Positions 54,552-63,146 of a stretch of 64,000 nt of DNA are shown here, piece by piece (positions within the stretch are counted from its first letter, which is position 1; every line of letters begins with the position of its first letter). The stretch lies in contig JAEUHG010000179.1 in NCBI GenBank assembly GCA_016795425.1, forward strand, positions 1 to 64,000, given 5' to 3'. The notes below the pieces were generated by a model that was not told the origin of the DNA, did no database searches, and saw nothing but the letters and a program-made list of their open reading frames with translations. This DNA comes from Verrucomicrobiales bacterium. GTDB taxonomy: Bacteria; Verrucomicrobiota; Verrucomicrobiia; Limisphaerales; CAIMTB01. Both the position numbers and the translations under genes were made by a program.

Positions 54552-55490
54552 ATGTCCGAGCTGCAGCGAGAACCTGAAGGAACGCCCGAATCCCTGCTGG
54601 ATCCTCAGGCTTTGGCGCACGCCGAACGGCTGGGGCTGCATGCGCGGCAGGTGGTGGAGGGCTATCTGGCGGGGGAACATCGCTCGCCATTCTTTGGGTT
54701 CGCGACGGAATTTGCTCAGCACCGGGAGTATGCGCAGGGTGACGATTTGCGGCACTTGGACTGGAAGGTGCTCGGCCGGACCGATCGCTACTACGTGAAG
54801 CAGTACGAACAGGAGACCAATTTTGTCGCCCAGATCCTGCTCGATGGCAGTGAATCGATGCGGTACGGCTCGGGTGCGGTCACCAAGTTGCAATACGCCA
54901 AACAGCTTGCCGCCTGTCTCTCCTATTTGATCCTGCTCCAGCGCGACGCGGTGGCGGTGGGAATGTTCGATGCCGGGTTGCGTCGGTACCTGCCGCGGAG
55001 CAATAGCCGGGCGAATCTCCATGTGATCATGGCGCAGTTGGCGAGTTTTGAGGCCGGCGCCAAGACCCAGATCGGCTCCGTGCTCCACGAAATGGCCCAG
55101 CAGACGCCCCGCAAGGGGATGGTGCTGCTGATTAGCGACCTGTTCGACGACGAGGATCAGATTCTCGCCGGCATCCAGCACCTGCGCTTTATCGGGCACG
55201 AAGTCATTGTTCTCCACGTACTCGATCCCGCCGAACTGGAGTTTCCATTCTCCGGCAATGTGGAATTTGTCGGCCTGGAGGGGCTGCCCCCGCAGCTGAC
55301 GCGGGCCCACGAGATTCGCAAGAGCTATCGGCAGGAGATCGACGCCTTTCGCAACCGGCTCCGGGAGGGGTGCGAGCGCAACCAGTCCCATTATGTCCTG
55401 GTGAACACCGGCGATCCCTTGCGGGAAACGTTGAGCGGCTACTTGGCGTTCCGCAAGAAGACGGGCCGCACGCGGAGGGGCGGCCTCTAG
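54552..55490 (+). CDS. DUF58 protein
   Basis: 312 residues from ATG 54552. FATEFAQHREYAQGDDLRHLDWKVLGRTD (in pieces) is the DUF58 core, and QILLDGSESMRYGSG resembles a VWA-like DGSxSM site. DUF58 proteins usually follow MoxR AAA+ ATPases and precede BatA-like membrane proteins; only the latter are here. Role probably envelope stress or cofactor maturation (inference). Confidence 0.87.
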   Translation: MSELQREPEGTPESLLDPQALAHAERLGLHARQVVEGYLAGEHRSPFFGFATEFAQHREYAQGDDLRHLDWKVLGRTDRYYVKQYEQETNFVAQILLDGSESMRYGSGAVTKLQYAKQLAACLSYLILLQRDAVAVGMFDAGLRRYLPRSNSRANLHVIMAQLASFEAGAKTQIGSVLHEMAQQTPRKGMVLLISDLFDDEDQILAGIQHLRFIGHEVIVLHVLDPAELEFPFSGNVEFVGLEGLPPQLTRAHEIRKSYRQEIDAFRNRLREGCERNQSHYVLVNTGDPLRETLSGYLAFRKKTGRTRRGGL

Positions 55491-55491
55491 C

Positions 55492-57651
55492 ATGTCGTTC
55501 CTCAATCCAGCCTTGCTCGCCTTCACCGCGGCCATCGCGGTTCCGATTCTTATCCATTTCCTCAATCGGCGCCGCTTCCGGCGGGTGGAATGGGCGGCGA
55601 TGCGGTTCTTGCGGGCGAGCCTCGAGAAGAACCGGCGGCGGATGGAACTCGAGGACCTCATTCTGCTGGTGCTCCGGTGTCTGGTGGTCGGGCTGCTGGC
55701 TCTGGCCCTGGCGCGTCCCGCGCTGCGCGCCGCAGGTTCCCTGCTCGAGACGGGGCGCGCGGCCGCGGTCATCGTTCTTGATCATTCCGGCAGTCTTCAG
55801 GCCAGCGACGGCACCCGGTCCCGCTGGGATCTGGCGCGGGAAGCCGCCGAGAACGCGGTGGATGCTTATCGCGCCGGCTCGGCCATCGCGGTGCTTCTTT
55901 CCGGCGATCGTGCCATGGAGACGCTCCCGGAACCCACCTACGATCTCAACCTCGTGCGGAAGACCCTCAGGGAATCCCAGCCGAGCGAATTGGCGACGGA
56001 TCACGTACCGGGCCTCGCCAAAGCCGCGGAGATCCTCCGAGACCAAACCGCCTTGCGAAAGGAAATCGTCCTCATCACCGACCGCCAGGCTCTCGGGTGG
56101 CGACGGTTGCCGGACGTGGCCTCGATCCTGGGCGAAGCCTCGCGTGACACCCGGCTGCGTATCGTGTTCGTGGGCGAACCTGCCGAGGAGAACCTGGCGC
56201 TCACCTCTTTGACCCGGTCGCCCGGGTTCGCGTCGTCCAGCGAACCGCTTCGGTTGCGCGTCGAAGTGGCGAATCGAGGGGCCTCCACCGCCCGGCAGGT
56301 GCGCGCGACCTTGCACCTGAATGGCGGGCCGGTGGTGGACGAGGCGTTGATTGACGCCCTGGCTCCGGGAGAAGTGCGGCGTCTGACATTCTTCGCCCGA
56401 CTGCCCGCTCCCGGGTTTCATTCCATCCAGGTTCGGCTGCCGGCCGACCGACTGCCGGCGGACGATGAACGTGCGCTGGTGGTGCGAGGCGTGGAGAAGG
56501 TGAATGTTTTGGTGGTCGACGGGGATCCGGAGTCGAATGCGGCGTTCTTTCTGCGGCACGCGCTGCAACCGGTGCCCGCCGACCTGGCGGCCAACTACCA
56601 CCTGCAGCCGCGCGTGATTCCTCCGGCGCAGGTGGCCCTGACGCGTTTGGCGGATTACGACGCGATCATCCTGGCCGATGTCCCGCCGCTGGTGCCGCCC
56701 GCGGTGGACGGCTTGTCGCGTTACGTTCGGGAGGGTGGCGCCCTGATCGTCTTTCCCGGACCGCGAGCCGACACCAATTTTTACAACGCCGAACTTCTCG
56801 GTCGCGCCGGATGGTTGCCCGCAGGATTGGGACGTCTGCGCGGAAATCCCGAGGGCGACCAGGCCTCGCTGGCCCTGGAAGCCGGACCGTACGCCCACCG
56901 CGTCTTTGAATTGTGGAACGACGCCGGGGCGGGATCCCTGACCGCGGTTCGGTTTCGTGCGGCGTACGAGCTGACGCCGGCGTTGGCACGGACCAATGGC
57001 ACCACGCTGGAACCCGGCGGGACCGTCATGATCCGGTACGCCGATGGCACTCCGGCAGTGGTGGAACGACCGGTGGAACGCGGGCGCGTGGTGTTGTTTT
57101 CCAGCACCGCGGGGACGGGCTGGAATGACCTGGCCGTCCGCCCCGCGATCGTACCCATCTTACACCGGTCGGTCGCGCAGGTGGCGGAAGCACGAGAGGC
57201 GGAATGGAACCTCCGCACGGGAGCTCGCGAGGCGTTGCGGCTGGAGAGCGATCTGGGAGGTCGCGAGGTGTGGGTGATGGCTCCCGGTGAAACCGAGCGG
57301 CGGCTTACCGCAACCGTGCGATCGGCGTCGGGGCATTCGGTCCTAGAGTTCGACGAAACGTCGCGAAGTGGGACCTACCGGGTGGTGCGACCGGGCGAGT
57401 CCAACCCGGTTGCCATGTTCGCTGCCTCCATGGATGGAGCGGAATCCGATCTGACGGATGTGGGAGTCGAGACGCGTGCCGAGCTCGAGCGGCTCGGTCA
57501 GGTCATTGATTGGATTCCCGGCATGGATCTGAGGTCGGTTTTTGATCGCGAACGGGTGGGCGTGGAACTCTGGCTGCCGTTGGTGATCGCCGTTTTACTA
57601 TTGGGTGCCTTGGAGGTGTGGTTGGCACAGGCGTTCAGCCGGTCGAAGTGA
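55492..57651 (+). CDS. BatA-like membrane protein with VWA-type domain
   Basis: 719 residues, one base after the DUF58 stop. The N terminus (NPALLAFTAAIAVPILIHFLNRR, in pieces) is the BatA/aerotolerance-regulator leader with two membrane segments. IVLDHSGSLQASDG holds the DxSxS MIDAS metal site. A CARDB-like region and a GATase-like segment (LADYDAIILADVPPL) follow, and a final membrane segment precedes the C-terminal RSK. Probably part of a membrane complex with the DUF58 protein and the next protein. Confidence 0.8.
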   Translation: MSFLNPALLAFTAAIAVPILIHFLNRRRFRRVEWAAMRFLRASLEKNRRRMELEDLILLVLRCLVVGLLALALARPALRAAGSLLETGRAAAVIVLDHSGSLQASDGTRSRWDLAREAAENAVDAYRAGSAIAVLLSGDRAMETLPEPTYDLNLVRKTLRESQPSELATDHVPGLAKAAEILRDQTALRKEIVLITDRQALGWRRLPDVASILGEASRDTRLRIVFVGEPAEENLALTSLTRSPGFASSSEPLRLRVEVANRGASTARQVRATLHLNGGPVVDEALIDALAPGEVRRLTFFARLPAPGFHSIQVRLPADRLPADDERALVVRGVEKVNVLVVDGDPESNAAFFLRHALQPVPADLAANYHLQPRVIPPAQVALTRLADYDAIILADVPPLVPPAVDGLSRYVREGGALIVFPGPRADTNFYNAELLGRAGWLPAGLGRLRGNPEGDQASLALEAGPYAHRVFELWNDAGAGSLTAVRFRAAYELTPALARTNGTTLEPGGTVMIRYADGTPAVVERPVERGRVVLFSSTAGTGWNDLAVRPAIVPILHRSVAQVAEAREAEWNLRTGAREALRLESDLGGREVWVMAPGETERRLTATVRSASGHSVLEFDETSRSGTYRVVRPGESNPVAMFAASMDGAESDLTDVGVETRAELERLGQVIDWIPGMDLRSVFDRERVGVELWLPLVIAVLLLGALEVWLAQAFSRSK

Positions 57652-57669
57652 GTCAACGAATCCCGGCCC

Positions 57670-60156
57670 ATGAACGATCTCCTGCTCAAATTGCTCGGCG
57701 TGCGAACGGATGGTTCGGCGTCGGTGGTGGATTGGGGACTCGAAGTTCAACCGGTGGTCGGCCGCGGATGGCTGATCCTGGTGGTCGCGGCCTTGGTATG
57801 CGTGGCGTATCTCAGCTATCGACGGCGTGACGTCGAGCTGACGTCGCGTCGCCGGCGCTGGCTGCTGGGATTGCGATGGGCGGCGATGATTTTGCTCGTC
57901 GGAATCCTGTTGCGACCGGGGCTCGGTTTGACGGTTGAGGGCCTGGTGCGGCAGTCCTTGATCCTCTTATTCGACCAAAGCGCGAGCATGACCTTGCGCG
58001 ATCCACGGGTGGACCCCGCCGATCAGTCGCGCGCCGCCCTGGCGCAGGGGCGTCTGCCGGCCGCGGGTGGACTCGGACAGGCGCCGCGGCCGGAGGGTGG
58101 ACAGCCTCCCTCGCGGTTGGAGTTGGTGAGTGCGATTCTGACCAATCGAGAGCTGGCGCTGGTGGAGCAATTGTCACGCAGCTTTGATATCAAGCCGGTC
58201 GGATTTGCCGGCGATCTGATTCCGCTGCCTTTGTCCCTGGCACCCACCAATGCCGCCGGTCTGTCCATGGCCAGCGACAGCGGGAAGGCGGGTTCGAGGA
58301 TGACCGGATCCGCCATGGCGCCGGCGCTGCGGGCCCAGGGCCGCCAGACGGCGCCGGGAACCGCGCTGCGGGAGTTGGCCGAACGCGAGCGCGGGCGGGC
58401 CATGGCCGGCGTGGTGCTCTTCACCGACGGAATCCGCAATGCCGGAGGCGATCCGCGCGCGGCGGCGTCGCGGCTGCGCGAGGCGGGGTGGGCGGTCCAC
58501 GTGGTGGGCGCGGGCACGGTGGCGCCCCGGGATTTGCAGCTGGTGGATTTGGTGGCGCCCGAGGTGGTCTTCGCGAGGGACGAGGTGTCCGTGGTGGCCC
58601 GGGTGCGCAGCCGGGGTTTGGCCGGACAAACGGCCCAGGTCTCGCTGACCCTGGATGGTCAGCGGGTCGACGAGCGCGAACTGCGCTTTGACGCCGATGG
58701 GGAGACCCAGGTGACCGTGAAGGCGACTCCGGAACAGCCGGGTGATTTTGAGTTGGCGGTGGAAGTGCCGGTTCGACCGGATGAGATTCTGAGCGAGAAC
58801 AACCGGCAGGTCCGACGTCTGCGGGTGATGGATGACAAGGTCAAGGTCCTGCTTCTGGAGGAATCGCCACGCTGGGAATTCCGTTACCTGCAGGCCCTGT
58901 TGCTGCGTGATCGGAGAGTGGAGCTGAAGTGTGTCCTTTTCGATGGGGATCCGGCCATTACGCGAAGTCCGGGCTCACCCTATCTCGACGCTTTCCCCAA
59001 CCGGCGCGAGGATCTCTTTTCCTATGATCTGGTGATTTTCGGTGACGTCGATCCACGGCATTTCACGCCCACCCAATTGGAGATCCTCTCGGATTTTGTC
59101 GCGCGTTCCGGTGGGTCGTTCCTCATGGTGGCCGGTCGTCGATTCAGTCCGTGGAGCTATCGGGATACGCCTCTCGAACGGGTGTTGCCGGTTGAGTTCG
59201 ACCGGCCCTTGGCGAGTCCGGCGGCCACTTCGGTGCACGAGCGACCGTTGAAACCGGCGCTCACCCCCGAGGGTCGGACGAGTCCGTTGCTGCGGCTTTC
59301 CGAGGATCCGGAGGAAAACCAGCACAAGTGGGAGGCGCTTCCGCCCTTGTTCTGGACGGCACCGGTGCGGCGGGCGAAGCCGGCTGCGCAGGTGCTGGCC
59401 ACCGTCGCTTTGACGGGCGAAACCGATCCGCCGATTCCGCTGATTGCCCTTCAGCAATACGGGGTCGGCCAGAGCATGTTCATTGGCACCGACAATACTT
59501 GGCGGTGGCGACGCAACGAGGGCGAACAGTTCCATGTCGCCTTCTGGGGGCGGGTGGTCCAGCGCATGGCCATTCTCCACCTTCTCAGCGGCAGCCGGCG
59601 CACCCAGTTGGTGCTGGATCGGCTCACCGCGGTGCCGGGCGAGCGCATTGGGGTCACCGCCCGACTCTTCACCAGTGCCTTTGAACCGCTCGCCGATGCC
59701 ATCGTGCGCGGTCGTCTGGAACGGGGATCCGGTGCGGGCACCAACCTCCTGGCGCTGGCGGGAGGCGAGTCGGGTTCCGAAGTGCTTTTGCGGGCGGTGC
59801 CGGATCAACCGGGGCTGTACCAGGGCGAATGGGTCGCTCCAAGCCCCGGACGCTACCGGTTGCGCGTCGGCGAGGACGCTCAGGCGGCGGTGGATTTTTC
59901 CGTTGAAGACCGCCTCGTGGAAAGCGGCGAGACGGCGATGCAGGAGACGGATCTGCGTGAATGGGCGACTGCCGGTGGTGGCGAATTCTTCCGTGAAGAA
60001 GACCTGCATCGGCTGCCGACCGCGGTAAAACGCCGAGCCCTGCCGGTGCGCTCGCGCATGACCGTGGAGCTGTGGTCTTCGCCCTTGTACTATTTGGCGA
60101 TCCTGGTCCTCTTCGCGACCGAGTGGGTGATGCGGAAGCTCTGGCAGTTGAAGTGA
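57670..60156 (+). CDS. Large VWA/GATase-like membrane protein
   Basis: 828 residues, 18 bp after the BatA-like gene. N-terminal membrane segments (about 35-52 and 67-85) precede ILLFDQSASMTLRD with a DxSxS MIDAS site, and GVVLFTDGIRNAGG continues the VWA. Later SYDLVIFGDVDPRHFTPTQL and GGSFLMVAGRRFSPW resemble a class I GATase-like fold without the usual catalytic Cys. A last membrane helix lies near the C terminus (YYLAILVLFATEWVM). Third gene of the DUF58 operon. Confidence 0.78.
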   Translation: MNDLLLKLLGVRTDGSASVVDWGLEVQPVVGRGWLILVVAALVCVAYLSYRRRDVELTSRRRRWLLGLRWAAMILLVGILLRPGLGLTVEGLVRQSLILLFDQSASMTLRDPRVDPADQSRAALAQGRLPAAGGLGQAPRPEGGQPPSRLELVSAILTNRELALVEQLSRSFDIKPVGFAGDLIPLPLSLAPTNAAGLSMASDSGKAGSRMTGSAMAPALRAQGRQTAPGTALRELAERERGRAMAGVVLFTDGIRNAGGDPRAAASRLREAGWAVHVVGAGTVAPRDLQLVDLVAPEVVFARDEVSVVARVRSRGLAGQTAQVSLTLDGQRVDERELRFDADGETQVTVKATPEQPGDFELAVEVPVRPDEILSENNRQVRRLRVMDDKVKVLLLEESPRWEFRYLQALLLRDRRVELKCVLFDGDPAITRSPGSPYLDAFPNRREDLFSYDLVIFGDVDPRHFTPTQLEILSDFVARSGGSFLMVAGRRFSPWSYRDTPLERVLPVEFDRPLASPAATSVHERPLKPALTPEGRTSPLLRLSEDPEENQHKWEALPPLFWTAPVRRAKPAAQVLATVALTGETDPPIPLIALQQYGVGQSMFIGTDNTWRWRRNEGEQFHVAFWGRVVQRMAILHLLSGSRRTQLVLDRLTAVPGERIGVTARLFTSAFEPLADAIVRGRLERGSGAGTNLLALAGGESGSEVLLRAVPDQPGLYQGEWVAPSPGRYRLRVGEDAQAAVDFSVEDRLVESGETAMQETDLREWATAGGGEFFREEDLHRLPTAVKRRALPVRSRMTVELWSSPLYYLAILVLFATEWVMRKLWQLK

Positions 60157-60226
60157 GTTCAGGAGGGCCCGCACGAGCGCCGAGTGCTGGGACAATCCGA
60201 GTTGTCCGAGGCCGGACACCGCGGTG

Positions 60227-60985
60227 CTATTGCGCCAGCCACCCTCCGTCGACGACCAGATCCGTCCCCGTCATGAACCCTGCCTCCGGCCGGCATAGGT
60301 GGACCACCAGTGCACCAATGTCGGAGGGTTCGCCCCAGCGTCCGAGCGGGATGCGGGTGAGGAACTGACGGTTCAACTCGGGATTGTTGAGCAGCGGCTG
60401 ATTCATTTCGGTGGCGAAGGGGCCGGGGCTGATTCCGTTGACGGTAATGCCAAGCGGCGCCAGTTCGAGGGCCAGGGCCTTGGTCAATCCCAGGAGGCCC
60501 GCCTTGCTCGCGGCGTACGCCGTGCGACCCGGAAGACCGGCGTGGCTCATGATGGAGGTGAGATTGAGAATGCGACCGTAGCCGCGTCCCTTGAGAAGTG
60601 GCACGACGGCCCGGCACATCAGAAACGCACCGGTCAGGTTCGTGTTCAACACCTGGTTCCACTCGGCCAGACTGAACTCCGTGATCTCCTTCCGGATATT
60701 GATGCCGGCGTTGTTGATGAGGATGTCCGCGCCGCCGAAGCGCGCCTGCACATCGGCGGCCAAAGCTTCCACATCGGATTCGTGCGTGATGTCACCCACC
60801 CGAAAGATCGCGGTGCCGCCCTCGGATTGGATGGTGCTGGCGACGGCGGCGAGGGCGTCGGCGGAACGCGCGATCAGGGCGACGGAGGCGCCGGCGCGGG
60901 ACAGGGCGAGGGCGATTTCGCGACCGAAACCTTTGCTCGCGCCGGTGATGATGGCCACGCGGCCGACGAGGGGTTGGGAGTTCAT
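60227..60985 (-). CDS. Short-chain dehydrogenase/reductase
   Basis: 252 residues. ITGASKGFGREIALALS is the NAD(P) site, NNAGINIRKEI the NNAG motif and TAYAASKAGLLGLTKAL the catalytic Tyr/Lys. GPFATEMNQPLLN is like glucose/gluconate SDRs. It may be a 3-oxoacyl or sugar reductase; the substrate is not clear. It lies between the VWA operon (convergent) and a divergent plus-strand gene. Confidence 0.9.
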   Translation of the reverse strand: MNSQPLVGRVAIITGASKGFGREIALALSRAGASVALIARSADALAAVASTIQSEGGTAIFRVGDITHESDVEALAADVQARFGGADILINNAGINIRKEITEFSLAEWNQVLNTNLTGAFLMCRAVVPLLKGRGYGRILNLTSIMSHAGLPGRTAYAASKAGLLGLTKALALELAPLGITVNGISPGPFATEMNQPLLNNPELNRQFLTRIPLGRWGEPSDIGALVVHLCRPEAGFMTGTDLVVDGGWLAQ

Positions 60986-61084
60986 GCCAGGAGCCTAGAC
61001 CGGACCGTCCTGGGCGGCGAGTCGTGGGTTCGCGGGATGGGACAGACCCTTGGCCTCGGCGCCCGGCTTGGTTAGCCTCGTTCC

Positions 61085-61639
61085 ATGAACGTCACTTCGA
61101 TCCACGTCGGCATGCGCGTGCGGCATCCCAGCTACGGACCCGGTACCGTGAAAGTCGTGGATGAACAGTCGGCCACGGTGCAATTCGACGATGGGATTCG
61201 GCGCCAGGTTTCGCCGGAAGCCAGCGGTCTGCAGCCGGCCGAGGCCCAGGCGGTCGTCTCTGGACTGGACATGCCGTTGTTTCAATTCATCGAGCAAACC
61301 GTGCGCGCGGTAGCGGATCGCATCGGCCTGGAACAACCCAATGCCGTGCGCGATGAACTGGCGTCGAAGTGGCATGGCGGCAAGATGGTGTTGCACCCGG
61401 CCGATCCAACCCTGCAGACGAAGGAACTCCCGATCGACGCCTTCTTCCATAAGATCGTGATGATGCGGAACAACCTTCGCACGCTGGAACAAAAGCTGAA
61501 TTCCAACGAGAAGCTCACCGACACCGAGAAGTTCGATTGGCAAGGCTACATCACCCGGTGCTACGGATCGATGACCACCTTCAACGTCTTCTTCCGAAAC
61601 AAGGAGGACCAATTCAGTTCGAAAGGTGGCGACGTTTGA
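61085..61639 (+). CDS. Protein with N-terminal Tudor/CarD-like domain, unknown function
   Basis: 184 residues. VGMRVRHPSYGPGTVKVVDEQSATVQFDDGIRR (in pieces) near 8-40 is a Tudor-like/CarD-like SH3 fold also found in UvrD C termini. The remaining helical part (KLNSNEKLTDTEKFDW) is not recognised. Its TGA overlaps the TTG start of the next gene. Confidence 0.65.
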   Translation: MNVTSIHVGMRVRHPSYGPGTVKVVDEQSATVQFDDGIRRQVSPEASGLQPAEAQAVVSGLDMPLFQFIEQTVRAVADRIGLEQPNAVRDELASKWHGGKMVLHPADPTLQTKELPIDAFFHKIVMMRNNLRTLEQKLNSNEKLTDTEKFDWQGYITRCYGSMTTFNVFFRNKEDQFSSKGGDV

Positions 61640-62253
61640 AATCACCCAGAATCATTGTCTTCCTCAAGATCCCGCGGCCCGGTTCGGTCAAAACTCGAAT
61701 CGCCGCGACCCTCGATGCCGACGCCGCGGCGGCCATCTATCGCGTGCTCATCCAGCGCACGCTCGGCGCACTCGCCGAATTCGAGAATGTCGAGCTGCGT
61801 TACGCGCCGGACGATGCGGCCAAGGAGATTCAGCCGTGGCTGCGACGGGGTTGGACTTGCGCGCCCCAGGGCGAGGGCGACCTCGGGCAACGCATGCAGC
61901 GCGCGGTCCTGGACGCCATGGCCGCGGATCAAGAGGCGGTGATCCTCATCGGCACGGATTGTCCGGCGATGGAGGCGGAGGATCTTCAGGCGGCGGCTCG
62001 GGCGCTGGAGAATCAGGATGCCGTCCTGGGTCCGGCAACGGATGGCGGTTACTGGCTTCTCGGCTTGGGCCGGCGCGCGGCGGCAGCGCCCGCGGTTTGG
62101 TTCCACGACATCCCGTGGAGCACCGATCAGGTGCAGCGTTGCACGCTCGAGAAGGCCAGGGCGGCCGGGCTGACGTGTGGTGCGCTTCGTCCATTGCGCG
62201 ATGTCGACACCGTGGAGGATTGGCGGGAGTGGCAGCGGACCGCGCCGTTATGA
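61636..62253 (+). CDS. DUF2064 (TIGR04282-family) glycosyltransferase-like protein
   Basis: 205 residues from TTG 61636, which overlaps the previous stop (TTGA). ATG 61537 would lie inside the previous gene. FLKIPRPGSVKTRIA at the N terminus and IGTDCPAMEAEDL plus LGPATDGGYWLLGL (GT-A fold, metal motif) are diagnostic. Function uncertain; often beside GT2 or sugar-phosphate genes. It is followed by a PlsC-like gene. Confidence 0.82.
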   Translation: MKSPRIIVFLKIPRPGSVKTRIAATLDADAAAAIYRVLIQRTLGALAEFENVELRYAPDDAAKEIQPWLRRGWTCAPQGEGDLGQRMQRAVLDAMAADQEAVILIGTDCPAMEAEDLQAAARALENQDAVLGPATDGGYWLLGLGRRAAAAPAVWFHDIPWSTDQVQRCTLEKARAAGLTCGALRPLRDVDTVEDWREWQRTAPL

Positions 62254-62311
62254 AGCCGGCGTTCCATTCAATCGCCGCCCCGAGTTGGCGAATCGTCATC
62301 ATGACTTTCGA

Positions 62312-63094
62312 ATGAGCGGTGCCTTTCGCCACCCACTCCGGATCGGCCTGCGGCTGGGGCTGTTTCTCGGGATCAATAGCGCGGGGTTGGTGGATCACCT
62401 GTGGCGATTGCGGCGCGTGGGCAAGGGATCGGACCCGCGGTCCTGTGCCCATTGGTTGCAGCGGTGGAGCCGGAACACCTTGCGCGGAATCGGGATCCAG
62501 TACTCGCACCAGGGCCGTGTGCCCACGCACGGCCTGATCGTCAGCAATCATCTTGGGTACTTGGACATTCCGGTGTTGGCGACGACCGGGCCAATGGTGT
62601 TCGTGTCGAAGGCGGATGTGGAACGGTGGCCCTTCCTGGGATCATTGGCCAGGTGCGGCGGCACCCTCTTCCTGAAGCGCGAACAACGCTCGCACGTCGC
62701 CGAGATCGCGGATTCGTTCGCGCCGATCGTCGAAGGTGGGACGGTGGTCGCCATCTTTCCGGAGGGCACCAGTTCGGGAGGGGATACGATCCTGCCCTTT
62801 CGCTCCTCCTTGCTGCAGCCGGCTGCTTCACATCGATGGCCGGTGACGCCGGCGTGGATCTCCTACGAATTGGAACCGGGCGACGGCGCCGTGGCGGATG
62901 ACGTGGCCTACTGGCGCGAAATGACCTTTGCGCCCCACTTTGCGAAACTTCTCTCGAAACGCGTCATTCGCGCCCGGGTCCGCTACGGCGAGCCGATCGA
63001 GGGAGTGGATGATCGCAAGGTGCTCACCGCTCGCCTGTACGAGGCGGTTTGTGCGCTCAAGGCGGAGGGGGATCGGGAACGCGCGGCGCGGTGA
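62312..63094 (+). CDS. 1-acyl-sn-glycerol-3-phosphate acyltransferase (PlsC-like)
   Basis: 260 residues from ATG 62312. The catalytic HX4D is H80 to D85 in SNHLGYLDIPVLA. The acceptor motif FPEGTSSGG is at 149-157. FLKREQRSH is motif II-like. N-terminal hydrophobic residues suggest membrane association. It acylates lysophosphatidic acid or another lipid acceptor. Confidence 0.88.
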   Translation: MSGAFRHPLRIGLRLGLFLGINSAGLVDHLWRLRRVGKGSDPRSCAHWLQRWSRNTLRGIGIQYSHQGRVPTHGLIVSNHLGYLDIPVLATTGPMVFVSKADVERWPFLGSLARCGGTLFLKREQRSHVAEIADSFAPIVEGGTVVAIFPEGTSSGGDTILPFRSSLLQPAASHRWPVTPAWISYELEPGDGAVADDVAYWREMTFAPHFAKLLSKRVIRARVRYGEPIEGVDDRKVLTARLYEAVCALKAEGDRERAAR

Positions 63095-63146
63095 ATGAGG
63101 GGGCGTTGACTGGAAACACCGGCCCTGGATGCCGGGTCGCGCCGCC

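Noticed and set aside
55204..56898. 564-residue minus-strand open frame
   Set aside because: Antisense to the DUF58 and BatA-like genes and Gly/Arg-rich.
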